Part shown: positions 51,750 through 63,390 of the stretch, one piece after another | How the letters are laid out: each line of letters starts with the position of its first letter | Position numbering within the stretch: position 1 is the stretch's first letter | Assembly (NCBI GenBank): GCA_949316235.1 | Contig: OX438744.1 | Span: 37,506,778-37,570,777, forward strand | DNA: 64,000 nt | Source: Oegoconia quadripuncta | Taxonomy: Eukaryota > Arthropoda > Insecta > Lepidoptera > Autostichidae | Direction of reading: 5' to 3' | Program-made: the position numbers and the translations under genes | Notes under the pieces: model-generated | What the model was told of the DNA's origin: nothing | Databases searched by the model: none | Seen by the model: the letters and a program-made list of their open reading frames with translations, nothing else

Positions 51750-51905
51750 CTAGAGCTTTATGCTGAGTTGGGATCTGGGTTTCTATAATGCAATTTCATC
51801 GATATCATCAACGGTTATGTTCTGGTGTGTGATTGGTTGACTCATCGCTCGTTTCTACCTTTTCTCATTGGTCAACGATGACGATACCGATGAAGTTACG
51901 TAATT
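51750..51905 (-). promoter_or_regulatory. cher: Candidate promoter of short filamin
   Basis: Upstream of the ATG on the minus strand lie, in order of distance: a TCAG initiator-like site (51767-51764), a TATA-like ATTATAGAA about 20-25 bases further up (51790-51782), CCAAT (51836-51832), a perfect AP-1 site TGAGTCA overlapping it closely (51844-51838), a second CCAAT (51871-51867) and the perfect PAR-bZIP palindrome TTACGTAA (51903-51896). The cluster of perfect sites argues for a real promoter, but start site and factors are inferred. Confidence 0.55.
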
Positions 51906-53480
51906 TAAGGGCTGATCCTTACTACTGACGCTCAGACTGTTAAATGACGTGTATTTATTTTCTAATTATGTTATATATTTTAGTAAAGTGTTTCACTGAA
52001 AGTTTACATTTCTTACTCTTTTTCTATATATTGCTTAACTATATTATTTTCATCATCCAAATATATTATAATGTTTCAAGTAGATGTTTGGAATTGTGTC
52101 CTATAAATATATCCTATAATTTGTTAATCAACGACAATCGATCTGTGGGTAGGATACGCTGTAATTGCTTGTCAATAAGAATTCGAGTGTGCTACTTATT
52201 TTTCTGCTCTCAAAATTCATTATAATTTAAGTCTCAATTACCGAGTTCCGTATCGACGTCTGTCACGTCTCTAACAACCTACATTGACACACCATCTCGT
52301 TTACCGGCGGGAATAAATTGCACCAGTTTGATATCACACGACAGCCCTAACAAATCACTTCCCTGACTAACCATATTATAAAACCGGTGGTTTATGTTAT
52401 AGTTTTCATTAAAACGTATCATAAAAATACTTGGCAACCCCTCCTGTATAAATGTGTCTCCGTTTATAAAAAAAAATACCACAATTTTCCGTCATGCAGT
52501 TGACGACGTATTTATTTCGACGTAGACCTTTGCCTCATCTGAAACGAACGTCAGAGTCTTAGATCTATTTAAATCTTCTTTTTTTCTCAAGATCACTATT
52601 TTACGGTTGTAAAATTATTTATTTGATAGCTTGACACTTTTTATAAGGGTGACCGTGGTTAAACTATTAATTTTATTACCTACAGTTTTATGGTTGGTTC
52701 AGAGATATGATTCTGAATAAATCTAGACGTTTAAGTTAAGTACCTGTAGCAATTGGTTATTTATGTTTGACCCCAATAATGTGTTGAAACAATATTATAA
52801 TATTTTCAGATGAAAGACAGAATTTTACTATTATATGCCCTAAAATTTTGTTTGATTTCAAATATATGTTTATCAAACGAAAGAAATTACTTCTTAGAAT
52901 TTTTGGGTTTTGAAATTAAAACACTTTGTGCATAAAAACTGCCTATTTGAAGCGTACATTTTTCAATATTAAAAAGGTTTAATTAGACTATAAAGCTAAT
53001 CGCATACACCTCTGCCGCAAATTTATTGTTTATCTTAGCAAGTCACAACCCTAAAGCAATTTTTTGTGATATTGAAACACAGAATCCTAAAAAGTGGTCA
53101 CTTCTCGATACACCTACGCAATATCTTGGTCCACTCTTAGCCAATCACACAGAAATTACAAGAAAACATCAAAGAGAACATTTTCTACAATCCCTTTGAT
53201 ATCTCCATACAATACATGACAGTTACAAACTTATGGTCGACAATTGATATTAAATGATACCAGATTCATATGACAAATGTATCTGCGGAGAGACAGGGCA
53301 ATTAATGCGGTAACAAATCGTGGACTTCTTGAATAATGACCGTGGTCTCTGGTATTTAGGTTAACATAGTAATTTATTTGGAAATGCCCTATGACGTCTG
53401 AACTGGACGATTCGGTTGAGTGAAATTACTGCAGTGCATCGATCTAGTTGAGTAGAACATTCTTGAAGCCCTAAACGTCA
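51906..53480. other. Upstream DNA of short filamin, probable long-isoform intron
   Basis: AT-rich, with several short frames but no filamin strand, CH domain or other recognisable exon. If a full-length filamin transcript exists, this is part of the intron before exon 2. Confidence 0.45.
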
Positions 53481-53890
53481 AAATTTTCCTAAATTTAATA
53501 CACACCACTTAAGTCCCCACCTGTTAGAGTACAGCCTCCTGTACTAGGAGTATGGGCCATATCCACACGGGTCCAGTGCGGATTTGTCGATTTGTGTTAG
53601 GGTAGTGGCGGCGTTGGGACATGACGAATCCATTGCGCGCTAGTGGTCGTATCTACCACTAGTGCAGTCAATTAACCGAACAATGGCAGTTAATCCATTC
53701 CAAGGGGTCGGAAGAAATGCTAATACAGGATGGGCAGCAGCATCCTGTAATAAGACTCCCGACCGACTGCAATTGCCATAATCGCCTGTCAAGCATGGCG
53801 ATTATGGCAATTGCCCCCCCAAAAATAAGAAGATCTTTGGGGGAGGCATTTGTCCCGCAGTGGACTTCCTTCGGCTGATGATAGTGGCCA
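53480..53890 (+). repeat. Fragments of RTE-like and other LINE repeats
   Basis: AGGAGTATGGGCCATATCCA and CAGTGCGGATTTGTCG at 53545-53590 match a LINE 3' region. GGGGGAGGCATTTGTCCCGC and AGTGGACTTCCTTCGGCTGA at 53839-53880 are another terminus. Between them lies a hairpin (53771-53812). Confidence 0.5.
53771..53812. repeat. Hairpin with a 16-bp perfect stem
   Basis: AATTGCCATAATCGCC at 53771-53786, a 10-base loop TGTCAAGCAT, then GGCGATTATGGCAATT at 53797-53812. It lies within transposon-like sequence and no gene is adjacent; it may be an internal feature of a repeat. Confidence 0.75.
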
Positions 53891-54545
53891 CTTGACCATG
53901 AGTGTTTTTAAGTCGCCTTGTTTAGGCCACCAACTAGGCTTAGGGCGATATCTCTCTAGAACACCAGTCATGGCGCAACCAATCATGTACAGCTCTATAC
54001 ATAGAGCGGTACATATAACAATAGCAGTGTTCATTTTGAAACTGTGACGATTCTGGTGTCTCCTGTGTTTCTCGTATGGTAGCTCAAGACACCACGGTTA
54101 TGCGACCGGTGGCGCCGCCATGATATCCTAGTGAGATATAGTCCTTAATCCTCTTGAAACAAGGAAGCATTCCTATGAAAATGCAACAGTGTGCTTCGTG
54201 CACGAGAAATGTGACTATTTCTTTAATTTCCGAATTGGTGATTTGGATATTCGACTACACCACCTCGTATCGAACTGACTCCAGACACTACATTTCCACA
54301 GATATGACTACCCTAGCTCCTCAACAGCAGACACAGTTTTATCCGAAACACCGAGCCACTCGACACAGTGGGCTCCAATTTTTTCCCATAATATTCCCAA
54401 TGAAGAAAAACTGCAACCAGTGAAATTGAGAGAGTAATTACAGGTACTCAAGCTATCAATCTAGCAAAATTTACGCAATCTAGCAACAAGAAGACAAGCA
54501 AGCTAACAAGCTACTTGTATAAAATTTTGTGGGGCTGTAGAGAAT

Positions 54546-54877
54546 TTTTTTTTTATGCAAACGGGTTGGTGCTTGACCTCAATCACACCTGATGTTAAGT
54601 GAAGATGAGGTCGAAGGTGGAAGCGTACTGACCCGGAAACTCCAACATATTTGGAGGACTGGCTATCTTATCTCTGACAACCGGAACACAACAATGCTAT
54701 TAACATTGCTGCTTGGCGGCAGATTTAGATAAGATGGTGGTAGCTAGCCAGGCGGACATTTAAAATGCCCTACCACCAACCAAACCTAGTACTTAAACAT
54801 GTACCCCGCTGGGAATTAAACCCGCGACCTCCAAATCGTAAGCCCAATGTTGTTTATATTGAGCCACGGAGGCGGTA
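54546..54877 (-). mobile_element. SINE family A, full length
   Basis: T-run, ATGCAAACGGGTTGGTGC, full body, CCCGCTGGGAATTAAACCCG and GAGCCACGGAGGCGG. Minus orientation. Confidence 0.85.
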
Positions 54878-54889
54878 AATTCTCAAAGT

Positions 54890-55245
54890 TGATAGATCAG
54901 GGTTTTGGGCCATGGAGAAGACGGGCAAAAGAAAATTGCATGCAACGGAGATGAGAATGTTAAGATGGATGAGCGAAATGAAGATGGAAAAAATAAGATG
55001 AATATGTGGGAGGGAGTTTTAATGTGGCACCCGTTACATTGGGGCTGGACGTGTTATGAGGAGAGATGAAACGCATGAAATGGAAGAGAAAGATCTTGGA
55101 AAAGATAAATTGTTTGTGTGAGGGTAATATGCACGAAAAGGGCCTGAATGATGAGGACTCTGACAGAGGAGATTGGAAGAAAAACACGTACTGCGCCGGT
55201 CCCAAGCAAATTGGCACCATGGCAAAAGACGATGATGATGAATAA
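54890..55245 (+). mobile_element. Decayed RTE-like LINE polymerase C-terminus
   Basis: Plus-strand pieces in shifting frames: TEMRMLRWMSEMK, then AGRVMRRDETHEME, then QANWHHGKRR-like ends with (ATG)n at 55230-55245. Together they follow the usual order MLRWMxGVxR, RGNRLRWxGHVMRR, and the terminal Lys/Arg-rich part of an RTE-type polymerase. There are several frameshifts. Confidence 0.65.
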
Positions 55246-56369
55246 ATTGTAATACTAAATAAGTTAGAAAAATACTATTTCGAGTGATACCTACCTATCC
55301 CATAAAATTTTACTGCACTTAGACTATAGCCCACAGGTAGCAAACAATTTCCACCAGAAGAGCACTTGCTTTTTTTGTATACAATAAAAATGAAGTGCTT
55401 TAAGTTTTTTAACCTCGTCAGTCCTGAGAATTATTTGAAGTCGTGAATTTGACATATTTGGTTATTGACTCAAGAAAGCTTAAGAAAAAATACGGATGTG
55501 TAGATAAAAATGTTTCAGTACGTTACCTATAGGATAATACATCTAGAAGTCCCAGTGTCATCTATAAGAGATAATTATTGGCGATAGATATTTCCTAAAG
55601 AAAGATATAAAATTAGCAGAAATTTCTTAATTTGCATGGGTAATTCGTTAAAGTGTTAAAATTAAAATTCGGCAATAAAAACTAGAATAAATTTAATTTA
55701 TTTGTAGAACTGCTTACCCTGTTATAAATATTAACGAAAATCGAGGTATGCAACGATAGGTGGAGCTGGTTTTATGTCACCGATAGGTAGACGACCTCAG
55801 GTCCGAGGACGTTAAAGATAGTTGTGAGTGAAATTGTAATACTCCACTAAATATCACAGAACGTGTACAACGAACTACGAATCCGTGATTTTTGACGGCT
55901 GTCTAGGAACATTCACATTTCTTAAACTATGTAATAAAGTATAATATTTAATATGGCCACAAACGTCCGAGTAAATAGGTAATTCATGAAATTGTGAAAT
56001 TACTCGCTAACAACTCTGATTTATATTTTACGGTTGCTTTGAACCGAGATTACACGATAATACGAATTCTCTGAAACGTTGTATATTTGTTGGAATCTAC
56101 TTAGATGCGTATGCACTGTGTCTAGAAACCAATAGACGCAAAAGAAACTTGAGGGGAGATATCTTTCGATTTCTTTGGATCTTGTGTTTGCTGATTTGAT
56201 CCATACACCGTGTTCACTACTCATCTGAATGTGAAAAGGACGGTACAACGAATAAGAAGTCCATAATCTGCGCGGCGCCCTGCGTTGGTTGCATTCGTTG
56301 TTTTTGGCCGACTATCCAAGAAAAGAGGATAATTTTTTCGAGTGTAGCTTCAAACTTCAAGCATCATTC
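55246..56369. other. Non-coding AT-rich DNA
   Basis: I recognise no exon or repeat family here. Short frames such as 56021-56248 on the minus strand show no domain. Confidence 0.4.
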
Positions 56370-56618
56370 GACGACCTGATTGGTGTAGTGGTTAGAAATT
56401 CTGCTGCTAAACTAAAAGGTCGCGGGTTCGAATCCCGCTAGGGGCATATGTTTGTATGATGAATACAGACATGTGTTTCCGAGTTATGGATGTTTTTCAG
56501 TTATATGTGTATTTATTTACAAAAGAAAAAGTGTTTGTGTAGTTTATCAACAATCTGCTATCTATAATACAAGCCTAGTTGCTTAGTGTGGAACTAGATG
56601 GTGCTGTGTGTATGTGCA
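56370..56618 (+). mobile_element. SINE family B, full length
   Basis: GACGACCTGATTGGTGTAGT, GGTCGCGGGTTCGAATCCCG, GATGAATACAGACATGTGTT, and GAACTAGATGGTGCTGTGTG. Closely related to the copy at 26801. Confidence 0.85.
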
Positions 56619-56635
56619 AAGATATTTATTATTAT

Positions 56636-56920
56636 TTATTTCAACGTAAGATAAATGATATCATTTGTTTATAATAAAAGCTTATTACATTGCTGCCAGT
56701 CAGTATGTCCAAACTACTATCGCTTCAGAAAGGGAAATCATCTGTGGTAAAAGAAGCGGCGCAAGAAACCCACAGGAACATTGTTGTCCTTTTTTTTTAA
56801 TAAAATGGATGTATATATATAAGTATTCCTTTGACGCATCCTGTACTCTAAACAGCTTGACCAATTTCGAAGTCCACGGTATCGTTAGATGCGCCTTGAT
56901 ACCTGAAGTATCATAGCATA
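56636..56920 (+). repeat. LINE-associated repeat fragment
   Basis: TTTATTTCAACGTAAGATAA, AGTCAGTATGTCCAAACTAC and GAAAGGGAAATCATCTGTGG match the family at 21770-21900. The stretch is followed by a T-run and unassigned sequence. Confidence 0.45.
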
Positions 56921-57569
56921 CATTTTATAGTAAAAAAAATCAGAAATGGCATCTGCAAAATACAAAATATGCTGTCGAGTTTTTTTGGTTTTTCAATACT
57001 TAATAGAAGTACTATTTAAGGGACTTGTATATTTCCATCTAAATTATGATTTAGGCACAGTTCATTGGGATTCAAATTGTAATCATAGATTAAACAGTAT
57101 CTGCTTAGGACAAATAAGGATTATCATCACGGATGTATGAAAATGTAATGGTTGTAAACCGTATGAGTTGGTTCACAGTGAGTTAGGACGATGGAACCTA
57201 GGTACGGTGCCATTGGTACCATTTATTTAGCTCTTGTAAACACACCTTATTACAGTCAGTCTTATATAAACGTCCGTTAAAAAACACATATTAAACGGTT
57301 CCACAATTATCTCGTAATAATTTAGAAAATATTCTGAGACTGTTTCAGAATAAACGGACTGGGACGCCTCTGTAAAGTGTCACATAAATAGTGGGATTTA
57401 GTTTGACATGGTACGACGAAACCAAGCTTCAAAGGTGACTTGTTAGCTTGTTAACTGAATGTTACCTTGTTATACTATCCAACAGTTATATCAGCTAGTT
57501 GGATAATTAATGGGCATCTTACTGTTTACATGGAAAATGAAAAATAGATTTCATAGGCTTGGGATATAG

Positions 57570-58085
57570 GGGTGGCGCAGTATTCGTTACTCCTCGTCCA
57601 TTGCCTATGTGGTGAGTTAATTATTCCAACAGAGATCGCGCAATTGTGGGCCCGAGCTGTCAGCGAGGATAAAGGCGAGATTGGAACGATTAACTTGGCA
57701 GGTTTTTCAGACGAGTATCCCAATATAAATTCATTAAAGACAAAACATAGACCTGATTATCTACGTAAGCTGGAGTATATACCTTTGTATGAGTTACCTA
57801 AATACACTAACATTTACGGAGCGAGGACGTGGGAGTACATGTTACCAAACATTTTAAATGATATTCCCAAGGAAATACGTACAGATACATTTATAAATAT
57901 AAAAAAATGTAAACAATCACTTAAAAAGTACTACATGGGTGGTGCTGGTGATACTGTAACTTGTAATAGACAGTAAGTGGTAAGCGATGAGGTTCAGTGT
58001 GTTGCGTATAAATCTTGAATAGGTTTCTGTGGCGCACTTTTGTATTGTGTTAAACCTTTTTCATATATAATGAATAAATAGAAAA
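57570..58085 (+). mobile_element. LINE polymerase C-terminus and 3' UTR
   Basis: Open frame to 57976 containing [60 protein letters not shown]. The pattern LPNxLNxIPxxIR, F, K, L+KYY is the usual LINE C-terminus. The 3' UTR ends ATATAATGAATAAATAGAAA with an A-run. An inverted, interrupted copy lies at 24430-24815. Confidence 0.75.
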
Positions 58086-58659
58086 AAAAAAAAAAAAGTT
58101 AATAAAAAAAAAGTTCAATACATTTGTGAGTAAAAATAGGTTTTCGACACTAAACAGCGCATTTAAAACCAGTCCTAAAATTCTAAATCTACAAAGAATC
58201 TACTGTTTTGCGAGCAAGTGCATTGAAAATATCTCTATACAAAACTTCAATATAAATTTTGCGCAATAAAGAGTAGTTGTATTGTATTATATAAATGTAT
58301 GATCGGTAATTTAGAATATTTAATTTGACATTATTAACTAATTAACTAATAACATTTGTGCATGCCGCATCACTGGTAGAATATAAGATCCTCAAATTAA
58401 ACTGTGACCTTATAAACTATTTGATAGATAGATAGATAAATCGTTTATTTGTATCTCCAGTCACACACATACCATAAATTCCAAAGCAATTGGACAAACA
58501 TACTTTATAACAATCCATAAAAGTAACATCAGGATACACTCGAGTATGTGTGTGCTACAGCGGTACAAATGGGTCATAGTTCAGTGTGTATAATTGCTCA
58601 GAGAGTAAAACACTGAGTTTCAGCTATTACCCACGATTATATATGTCTAAGATATTATA

Positions 58660-58931
58660 CGTACTAGCTATTTTTATGACTCCTTTGAAGCAAAATCTGT
58701 CCAATTGTGGAATGAGTTGCCTCGCATTATTCGTTGCGCTGATTCGCTAGCGGTGTTTAAACGGCGTTTAAGAGAGCATTATCGCTTTGATGTTAAACAT
58801 TATAATGGTATTTATTTTGTTTATGTAAGTATATATTTATATATTTTGTAGTATTTTATGTAGTTATGCACATTAGTCTGTATTTATAATTATGATGAAT
58901 TACTATTGTATGAATGTTAGGTATATTTATC

Positions 58932-58967
<36 letters not shown>

Positions 58968-59165
58968 ATAAGGATTTAGATATATTTTACTTTTGTAAGT
59001 TTGCTTTACGCTACGCAGCAGTAGTGTATTATATTAAGTTTCTTTGCCATGGTTGTCTGGAAGAGATAATAAGACCGCCTTTGTACACCTGTTAAAATAA
59101 TATCACTGTGTATATTTTTAAGCTGTGTACAATAAAGAATTTTTTCTTCTTTCTTTCTTTCTTAC
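58660..59165 (+). mobile_element. LINE polymerase C-terminus and 3' UTR
   Basis: SVQLWNELPRIIRCADSLAV, FKRRLREHYRFDVKHYNG, then a long 3' UTR with a (TA)n run at 58937-58963, GGTTGTCTGGAAGAGATAAT, CCGCCTTTGTACACC and GTGTACAATAAAGAATTTTT with (TTTC)n. This 3' UTR defines the family of tails listed at 16500, 21330, 37605 and 41340. Confidence 0.75.
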
Positions 59166-59474
59166 GACTATTCTATTCTATTCTATATGTGTCCAATACA
59201 GGAAGAGCGGGGACTCATATCGAAAGTAAATTCTATTACTTAAAAGGAGCTCCTCAGCTGAAATTTTATGTATTAGGCTTAAGCTGACGAAATAAATATT
59301 TTGTTTACCGAAGTTTAGCGAAGTCTGGTGCGGTCGTCCTTGGATAACACTGTTATCAGAGCTTTCGTGCTTAAATAATCGGTCCCACTTATTTATAAAG
59401 GCCAAGTCAGTTGCCACAGGGCGACTTGAAAGCACTGTAAAATGTGAAGTGGTCACTAGTCGGAGAAATTTACC

Positions 59475-59801
59475 AACCGCCTCCGTGGCTCAATGTAAAC
59501 AACATTGCGTTTACGTTTCGGAGGTCGCGGGTTCGATCCCCAGCGGGGTACATATTTAGTACTCGATTTGGTTGGTGGTAGGGCATATTAAATGTCCGCC
59601 TGGCTAGCTACCACCATCTTATCTAAATCTGCCGCCAAACAGCAATCTTTAATAGCATTGTTGTGTTCCTGTTGCCAGAGATAAGATAGCCAGTCCCCCA
59701 AATAAGTTTCCGGGTCAGTACGCTACCACCTTCGGCCTCATCTTCACTTAACATCAGGTGTGATTGAGGTCAAGTGCTAACCCGCTGTGAATAAAAAAAA
59801 A
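59475..59801 (+). mobile_element. SINE family A, full length
   Basis: ACCGCCTCCGTGGCTCAATG, GGTCGCGGGTTCGATCCCCA, full body and CCCGCTGTGAATAAAAAAAA. Confidence 0.85.
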
Positions 59802-60054
59802 ATCTTTACCAATTTACAAATCTGGGGTGTTTTTATTTTAACGTCAAGTGATCGTCACTTATTTGTAGTATAACGCTGAAGCAAATTGATTCACTTTGGT
59901 TGAAGGCGCAGAAGTCAAAGGTAGTGCTATTGACCATTGACTGAACGATTCACTTTTGTTTACATGATTCAATATGGTTGCTTCTTCCAAATTGGGCAGG
60001 AGTGAACCGTGTAATATCGCCTTTATGTATTTTGTGTTATAATTTTATTATTGT

Positions 60055-60185
60055 TATAATACTTTATTGGATACATGAAAAAGCAATTACAGTGATACTT
60101 AGCTATTAATAAGTAATATATACAAAGGCGAGCTTATCCCTAATAGAGATATCTTCCAGCAAACCCGACATGGGACAATAACAAT
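60055..60185 (-). repeat. LINE 3' UTR tail, minus orientation
   Basis: ATACTTTATTGGATACATGA and ACAAAGGCGAGCTTATCCCT, then ATCTTCCAGCAAACCCGACA are the reverse complement of the 41340-41460 type tail. Confidence 0.6.
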
Positions 60186-60541
60186 AGTGAAGGGGCATAT
60201 AGAGTGCACACAAATAAAAATAAATATTAGGTACATAGAATAAGTACGTAAATAAGCCTACAAATGTATAAATGAATATATAAATAAATAAACAATGGTT
60301 ATTGACAGGACCTAAGATAATGTTCTTACTTACTTTCGTACTTACTTAAGGGGACACCTCACGAAATGATAGTCGACGATGCTATATACACGTAAATAAT
60401 TATATATCTCATAAACAAAACCTTAACAGGGAAAAAGAAGAATGTCAAGCTGTAGTTGATTCCGATATTTTAAACTATTACAAACAGTTTTGTGCTACTC
60501 AGACTGCAACGATTTTCGGTGACCACCGTGATATAATATTG

Positions 60542-60962
60542 GGTCTTAATTGGAGATTTTTTTCTTCGTTAATCATATGTACCAATTCCTGCGATTTTCA
60601 AAGCTATATCCAAATTTGTTTTTTATTTGGAAAATGGAATATTATTTCAAGGTTTCACATGAAATATTTGTTAATTTCTGGGCTAAATCACACAATAAAA
60701 AAAAATTGAACAGAACTCTTTTCATGTGCGGGAAGCACATGAAAATTTCTTTCATTCGCTGAAACTTTTATAAAGCGGTTACTTTTAAAATTTAACGCTG
60801 CCTATACTTAACTTAATGTTATCCGATAATACACACAAAGTTTAGCTAAATTTCGATTTGCCGTTCCCAAAAAAAAACAAAAATGTTTGTATGGAGAAAA
60901 CAGTCTTAATGAAATTCTTCATACAAAACGCCAATTTCATAGGTAAGGTTTCATAGGTAAAC
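60542..60962 (-). mobile_element. MITE copy 2, inverted relative to copy 1
   Basis: Reverse complement of 19523-19942 over its full length. Matching landmarks: TAATCATATGTACCAATTCC, TATCCAAATTTGTTTTTTAT, GTTTCACATGAAA, TAAAGCGGTTACTTTTAAAA, CGATTTGCCGTTCCCAAAAA and CATACAAAACGCCAATTTCA. No coding capacity. Confidence 0.7.
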
Positions 60963-61238
60963 CTAATAATGTGTACGTAATGCGCTCTATCAACAAGTGA
61001 GTTGTGACCAGAGACAGAATTGACATACTAGACAAAGTTAGCGTGCCACAAACCTATTATTAAATCACGGGATCAAGTTAGTGATGAAAGTATACCCCGC
61101 GCACGCGCATATCCCGCAGTCAACCACCGGCACAACGCTGTCAGTCACCCTCTACTACCCCTATGCGCTTCTATAAGCACTAAAACGGGCACGCAAAGTT
61201 AACTTGCGTTACCTAGTCTAGTCCAATATATCTGTGGT
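60963..61238. other. Unassigned GC-richer stretch
   Basis: 61060-61210 is richer in G and C than its neighbours (CCCGCGCACGCGCATATCCC, CACGCAAAGTTAACTTGCG). It has no long frame. It could be a remnant repeat or regulatory DNA; I cannot tell. Confidence 0.3.
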
Positions 61239-61432
61239 TTTTTTTTAAGCACAACTGGTTAGCACTTGACCTCAATCACACCTGATGTTAAGTGAAGATG
61301 AGGCCGAAAGTGATGAAGGTGAAGGAGACCCGGAAACCCGATCTTATTTGGGGGACTGGCTGTCTTATCTCTGAGAACCGGAACACAACAATGCTATTAA
61401 CATTGCTAATAAGATGGTGGTAGCTAGCCAGC
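61239..61432 (-). mobile_element. SINE family A, 5' truncated
   Basis: T-run, AGCACAACTGGTTAGCACTT, GACCTCAATCACACCTGATG, AGATAAG-like blocks and GGTAGCTAGCCAGC at the end; the head is missing. Confidence 0.75.
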
Positions 61433-62159
61433 TACAATTCCCGTCACTTGACACTTATAAAAGATATATGCGCTTTAACTTTTTATGTGAATTTTTTAAA
61501 AATAATGCGGTAAAAAGCATATGTTTCAGTGCCTTGCTACATGGTAGAGACAGGATCAACGAACGAGTACCTACGTACCTATTACAGACTAAAAACGCTG
61601 GAAAAGTGGGACAAGTAAATAAACAGATTACAGAATATAGCGTAAAATCTGCGCCGGAGTCGGGGCGCCGCGACGAAAACTTAAGTAGATATTTATTTTA
61701 ATTATAATTTTGCTGAAAACATCGTGATGTGTAACCCGCACAGCTGCTCTCGTGTATAGGGTGTTATGATAATATATAGCACAGAATATTTTTTATGAAT
61801 TATCCACTCGTGTGTGACAAGTTTATTTTTAAATACGGGGACGGATGTGTCACCGTTTCAATATACACTATATTCAAATCATATTCAGCCAGTTTCTGAG
61901 CTGCCATTTAGGCTTCCTTATTCACAATGTCTGGAGCGTCTCTCCTTGGATTGGTCACGATTTCATAAGAATATTTCCGGCTTTGGAGGCACTTTAAAGA
62001 GTAGGTCCTGCACTAGAAGCATGACAGACGCGAGATAATACTTGTCCTGCTCAGTCTCTTGGACGAAATATACAACTATCCCACTTTCACTCATGTCATG
62101 GTACGGGGAAAGCATCCCAGTCGACAGCCAACAGGGACAGCTTACAGTGACTGTGGAGG
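61433..62159. other. Unassigned DNA with short open frames
   Basis: Frames at 61414-61701, 61814-62038 and 62059-62253 on the plus strand are open but show no domain that I recognise. The last overlaps a repeat terminus. The first could be a LINE polymerase fragment, but the evidence is thin. Confidence 0.3.
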
Positions 62160-62245
62160 TCTAACAATCCACCAATCGGCACTGGACCGGCCTGGTGGAT
62201 TATGGTTGGTACCTTCTCCTAGTAAGAAGAGACTGTGTAGCAATG
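62160..62245 (+). repeat. RTE-like LINE 3' end fragment
   Basis: CTAACAATCCACCAATCGGC, ACTGGACCGGCCTGGTGGAT and TATGGTTGGTACCTTCTCCT follow the common CAATCCGCACTGGGCCAGCGTGGTGGACTATGG-type terminus of lepidopteran LINEs, with several substitutions. Confidence 0.55.
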
Positions 62246-63074
62246 AGGCATGAGGCTATTAATTTGAAGTAGTTTCCATTACGTCATCCAATTTCCTTGA
62301 GAAATCGATTTTATTACAAATAACAAAAATTCGCACTACACACAAACCTTTACAGGTTTTCGTAGGCATCTTATAGTGAAGATTGTTCAAATAATGTTCT
62401 ATGAATAAATAAACCAAAAAAAAAAAGCTAACAAAGTTTTGGGCTATACTGTGCAGACTACAGTAGACGGTAAAACAATCTCTAATGTACCTTAAATAAC
62501 TTTGACATGTCCGAGGCAAGAGTTTACTATAAACATGGAAAATATAAACAAACAAAACTGTAAAGGTGAATCAAACGCCCTTTGCCCTATTAACCTAAAT
62601 ATAGAACATAAAAAAAAACACATCAAAGCAAATAAACAAAATAATGTTACGATGAGGTTAGATTTACGACAAAAGCCACAACTTACGAATATAATCGGAG
62701 ATCCTTTTATTTACATAATAATTTTTCAATTTGTGCAACTTATAAGTTTATGGGTTTATGGTTTATCAATAGACCCATAGCCCTGGGCTTGTGTAACAAC
62801 CAAATAAATCACAATATGCGCAAAGGCCGCACCACCTGTGACGTCGCAGGAGACTGCTCTTCAGGTAGAATCTGAACTGACTCTTAGCCAATAGATTCTG
62901 TATACATGTATAATTGACCCTTGATGGAGAAACAGGATCTCACCAACAGAAACATATTCTATATTCCCTTGACATTGTGGAGAAGATATCTGATAGGTCC
63001 AACTTCAGGAAAGAGGCTAATCGTTGAATTCCACCCTCATTAGCAGAGTTAGGGAATTGCGTAACATCTTCTCG

Positions 63075-63127
63075 TTAATATCAGGTGTGATTGAGGTCAA
63101 GTACCAACCCGTTGCGCATAAAAAAAG
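63075..63127 (+). repeat. SINE family A, terminal fragment
   Basis: TTAATATCAGGTGTGATTGA, GGTCAAGTACCAACCCGTTG and CGCATAAAAAAAG. Strongly 5' truncated copy. Confidence 0.75.
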
Positions 63128-63254
63128 AAGAAGGAAAACTCCTAAAGGTGCAGGAATTCGTACAAGAATGAAAGTCTTAGCCCAGCGGATTATTAAGTTG
63201 AAGAACGGATGGCGACTGGGGCATTAAAGTTGTAGAGTAAAGACCACGCATTGG

Positions 63255-63390
63255 CAAGTGCAACGTGTGACGACAACCCAGACGCTAGACGGATAACTTA
63301 GTAAAGGTCGCAGGTAGTCGCTGGATGCGTACTACTTCGAACCGGTCGTTCTGGAGATCTAAGAAGACATATTGTGGATAATATGATGAT
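63255..63390 (+). repeat. RTE-like LINE 3' coding fragment
   Basis: GACGACAACCCAGACGCTAG, GTCGCAGGTAGTCGCTGGAT and ACCGGTCGTTCTGGAGATCT follow the order of a well-known LINE C-terminus (GRSRWMR-A-DR-W-S). Frames are broken and the terminus is missing. Confidence 0.5.

Noticed and set aside
62502..62780. 92-residue plus-strand frame with a hydrophobic end
   Set aside because: AT-rich frame with no recognisable similarity or supporting splice structure.
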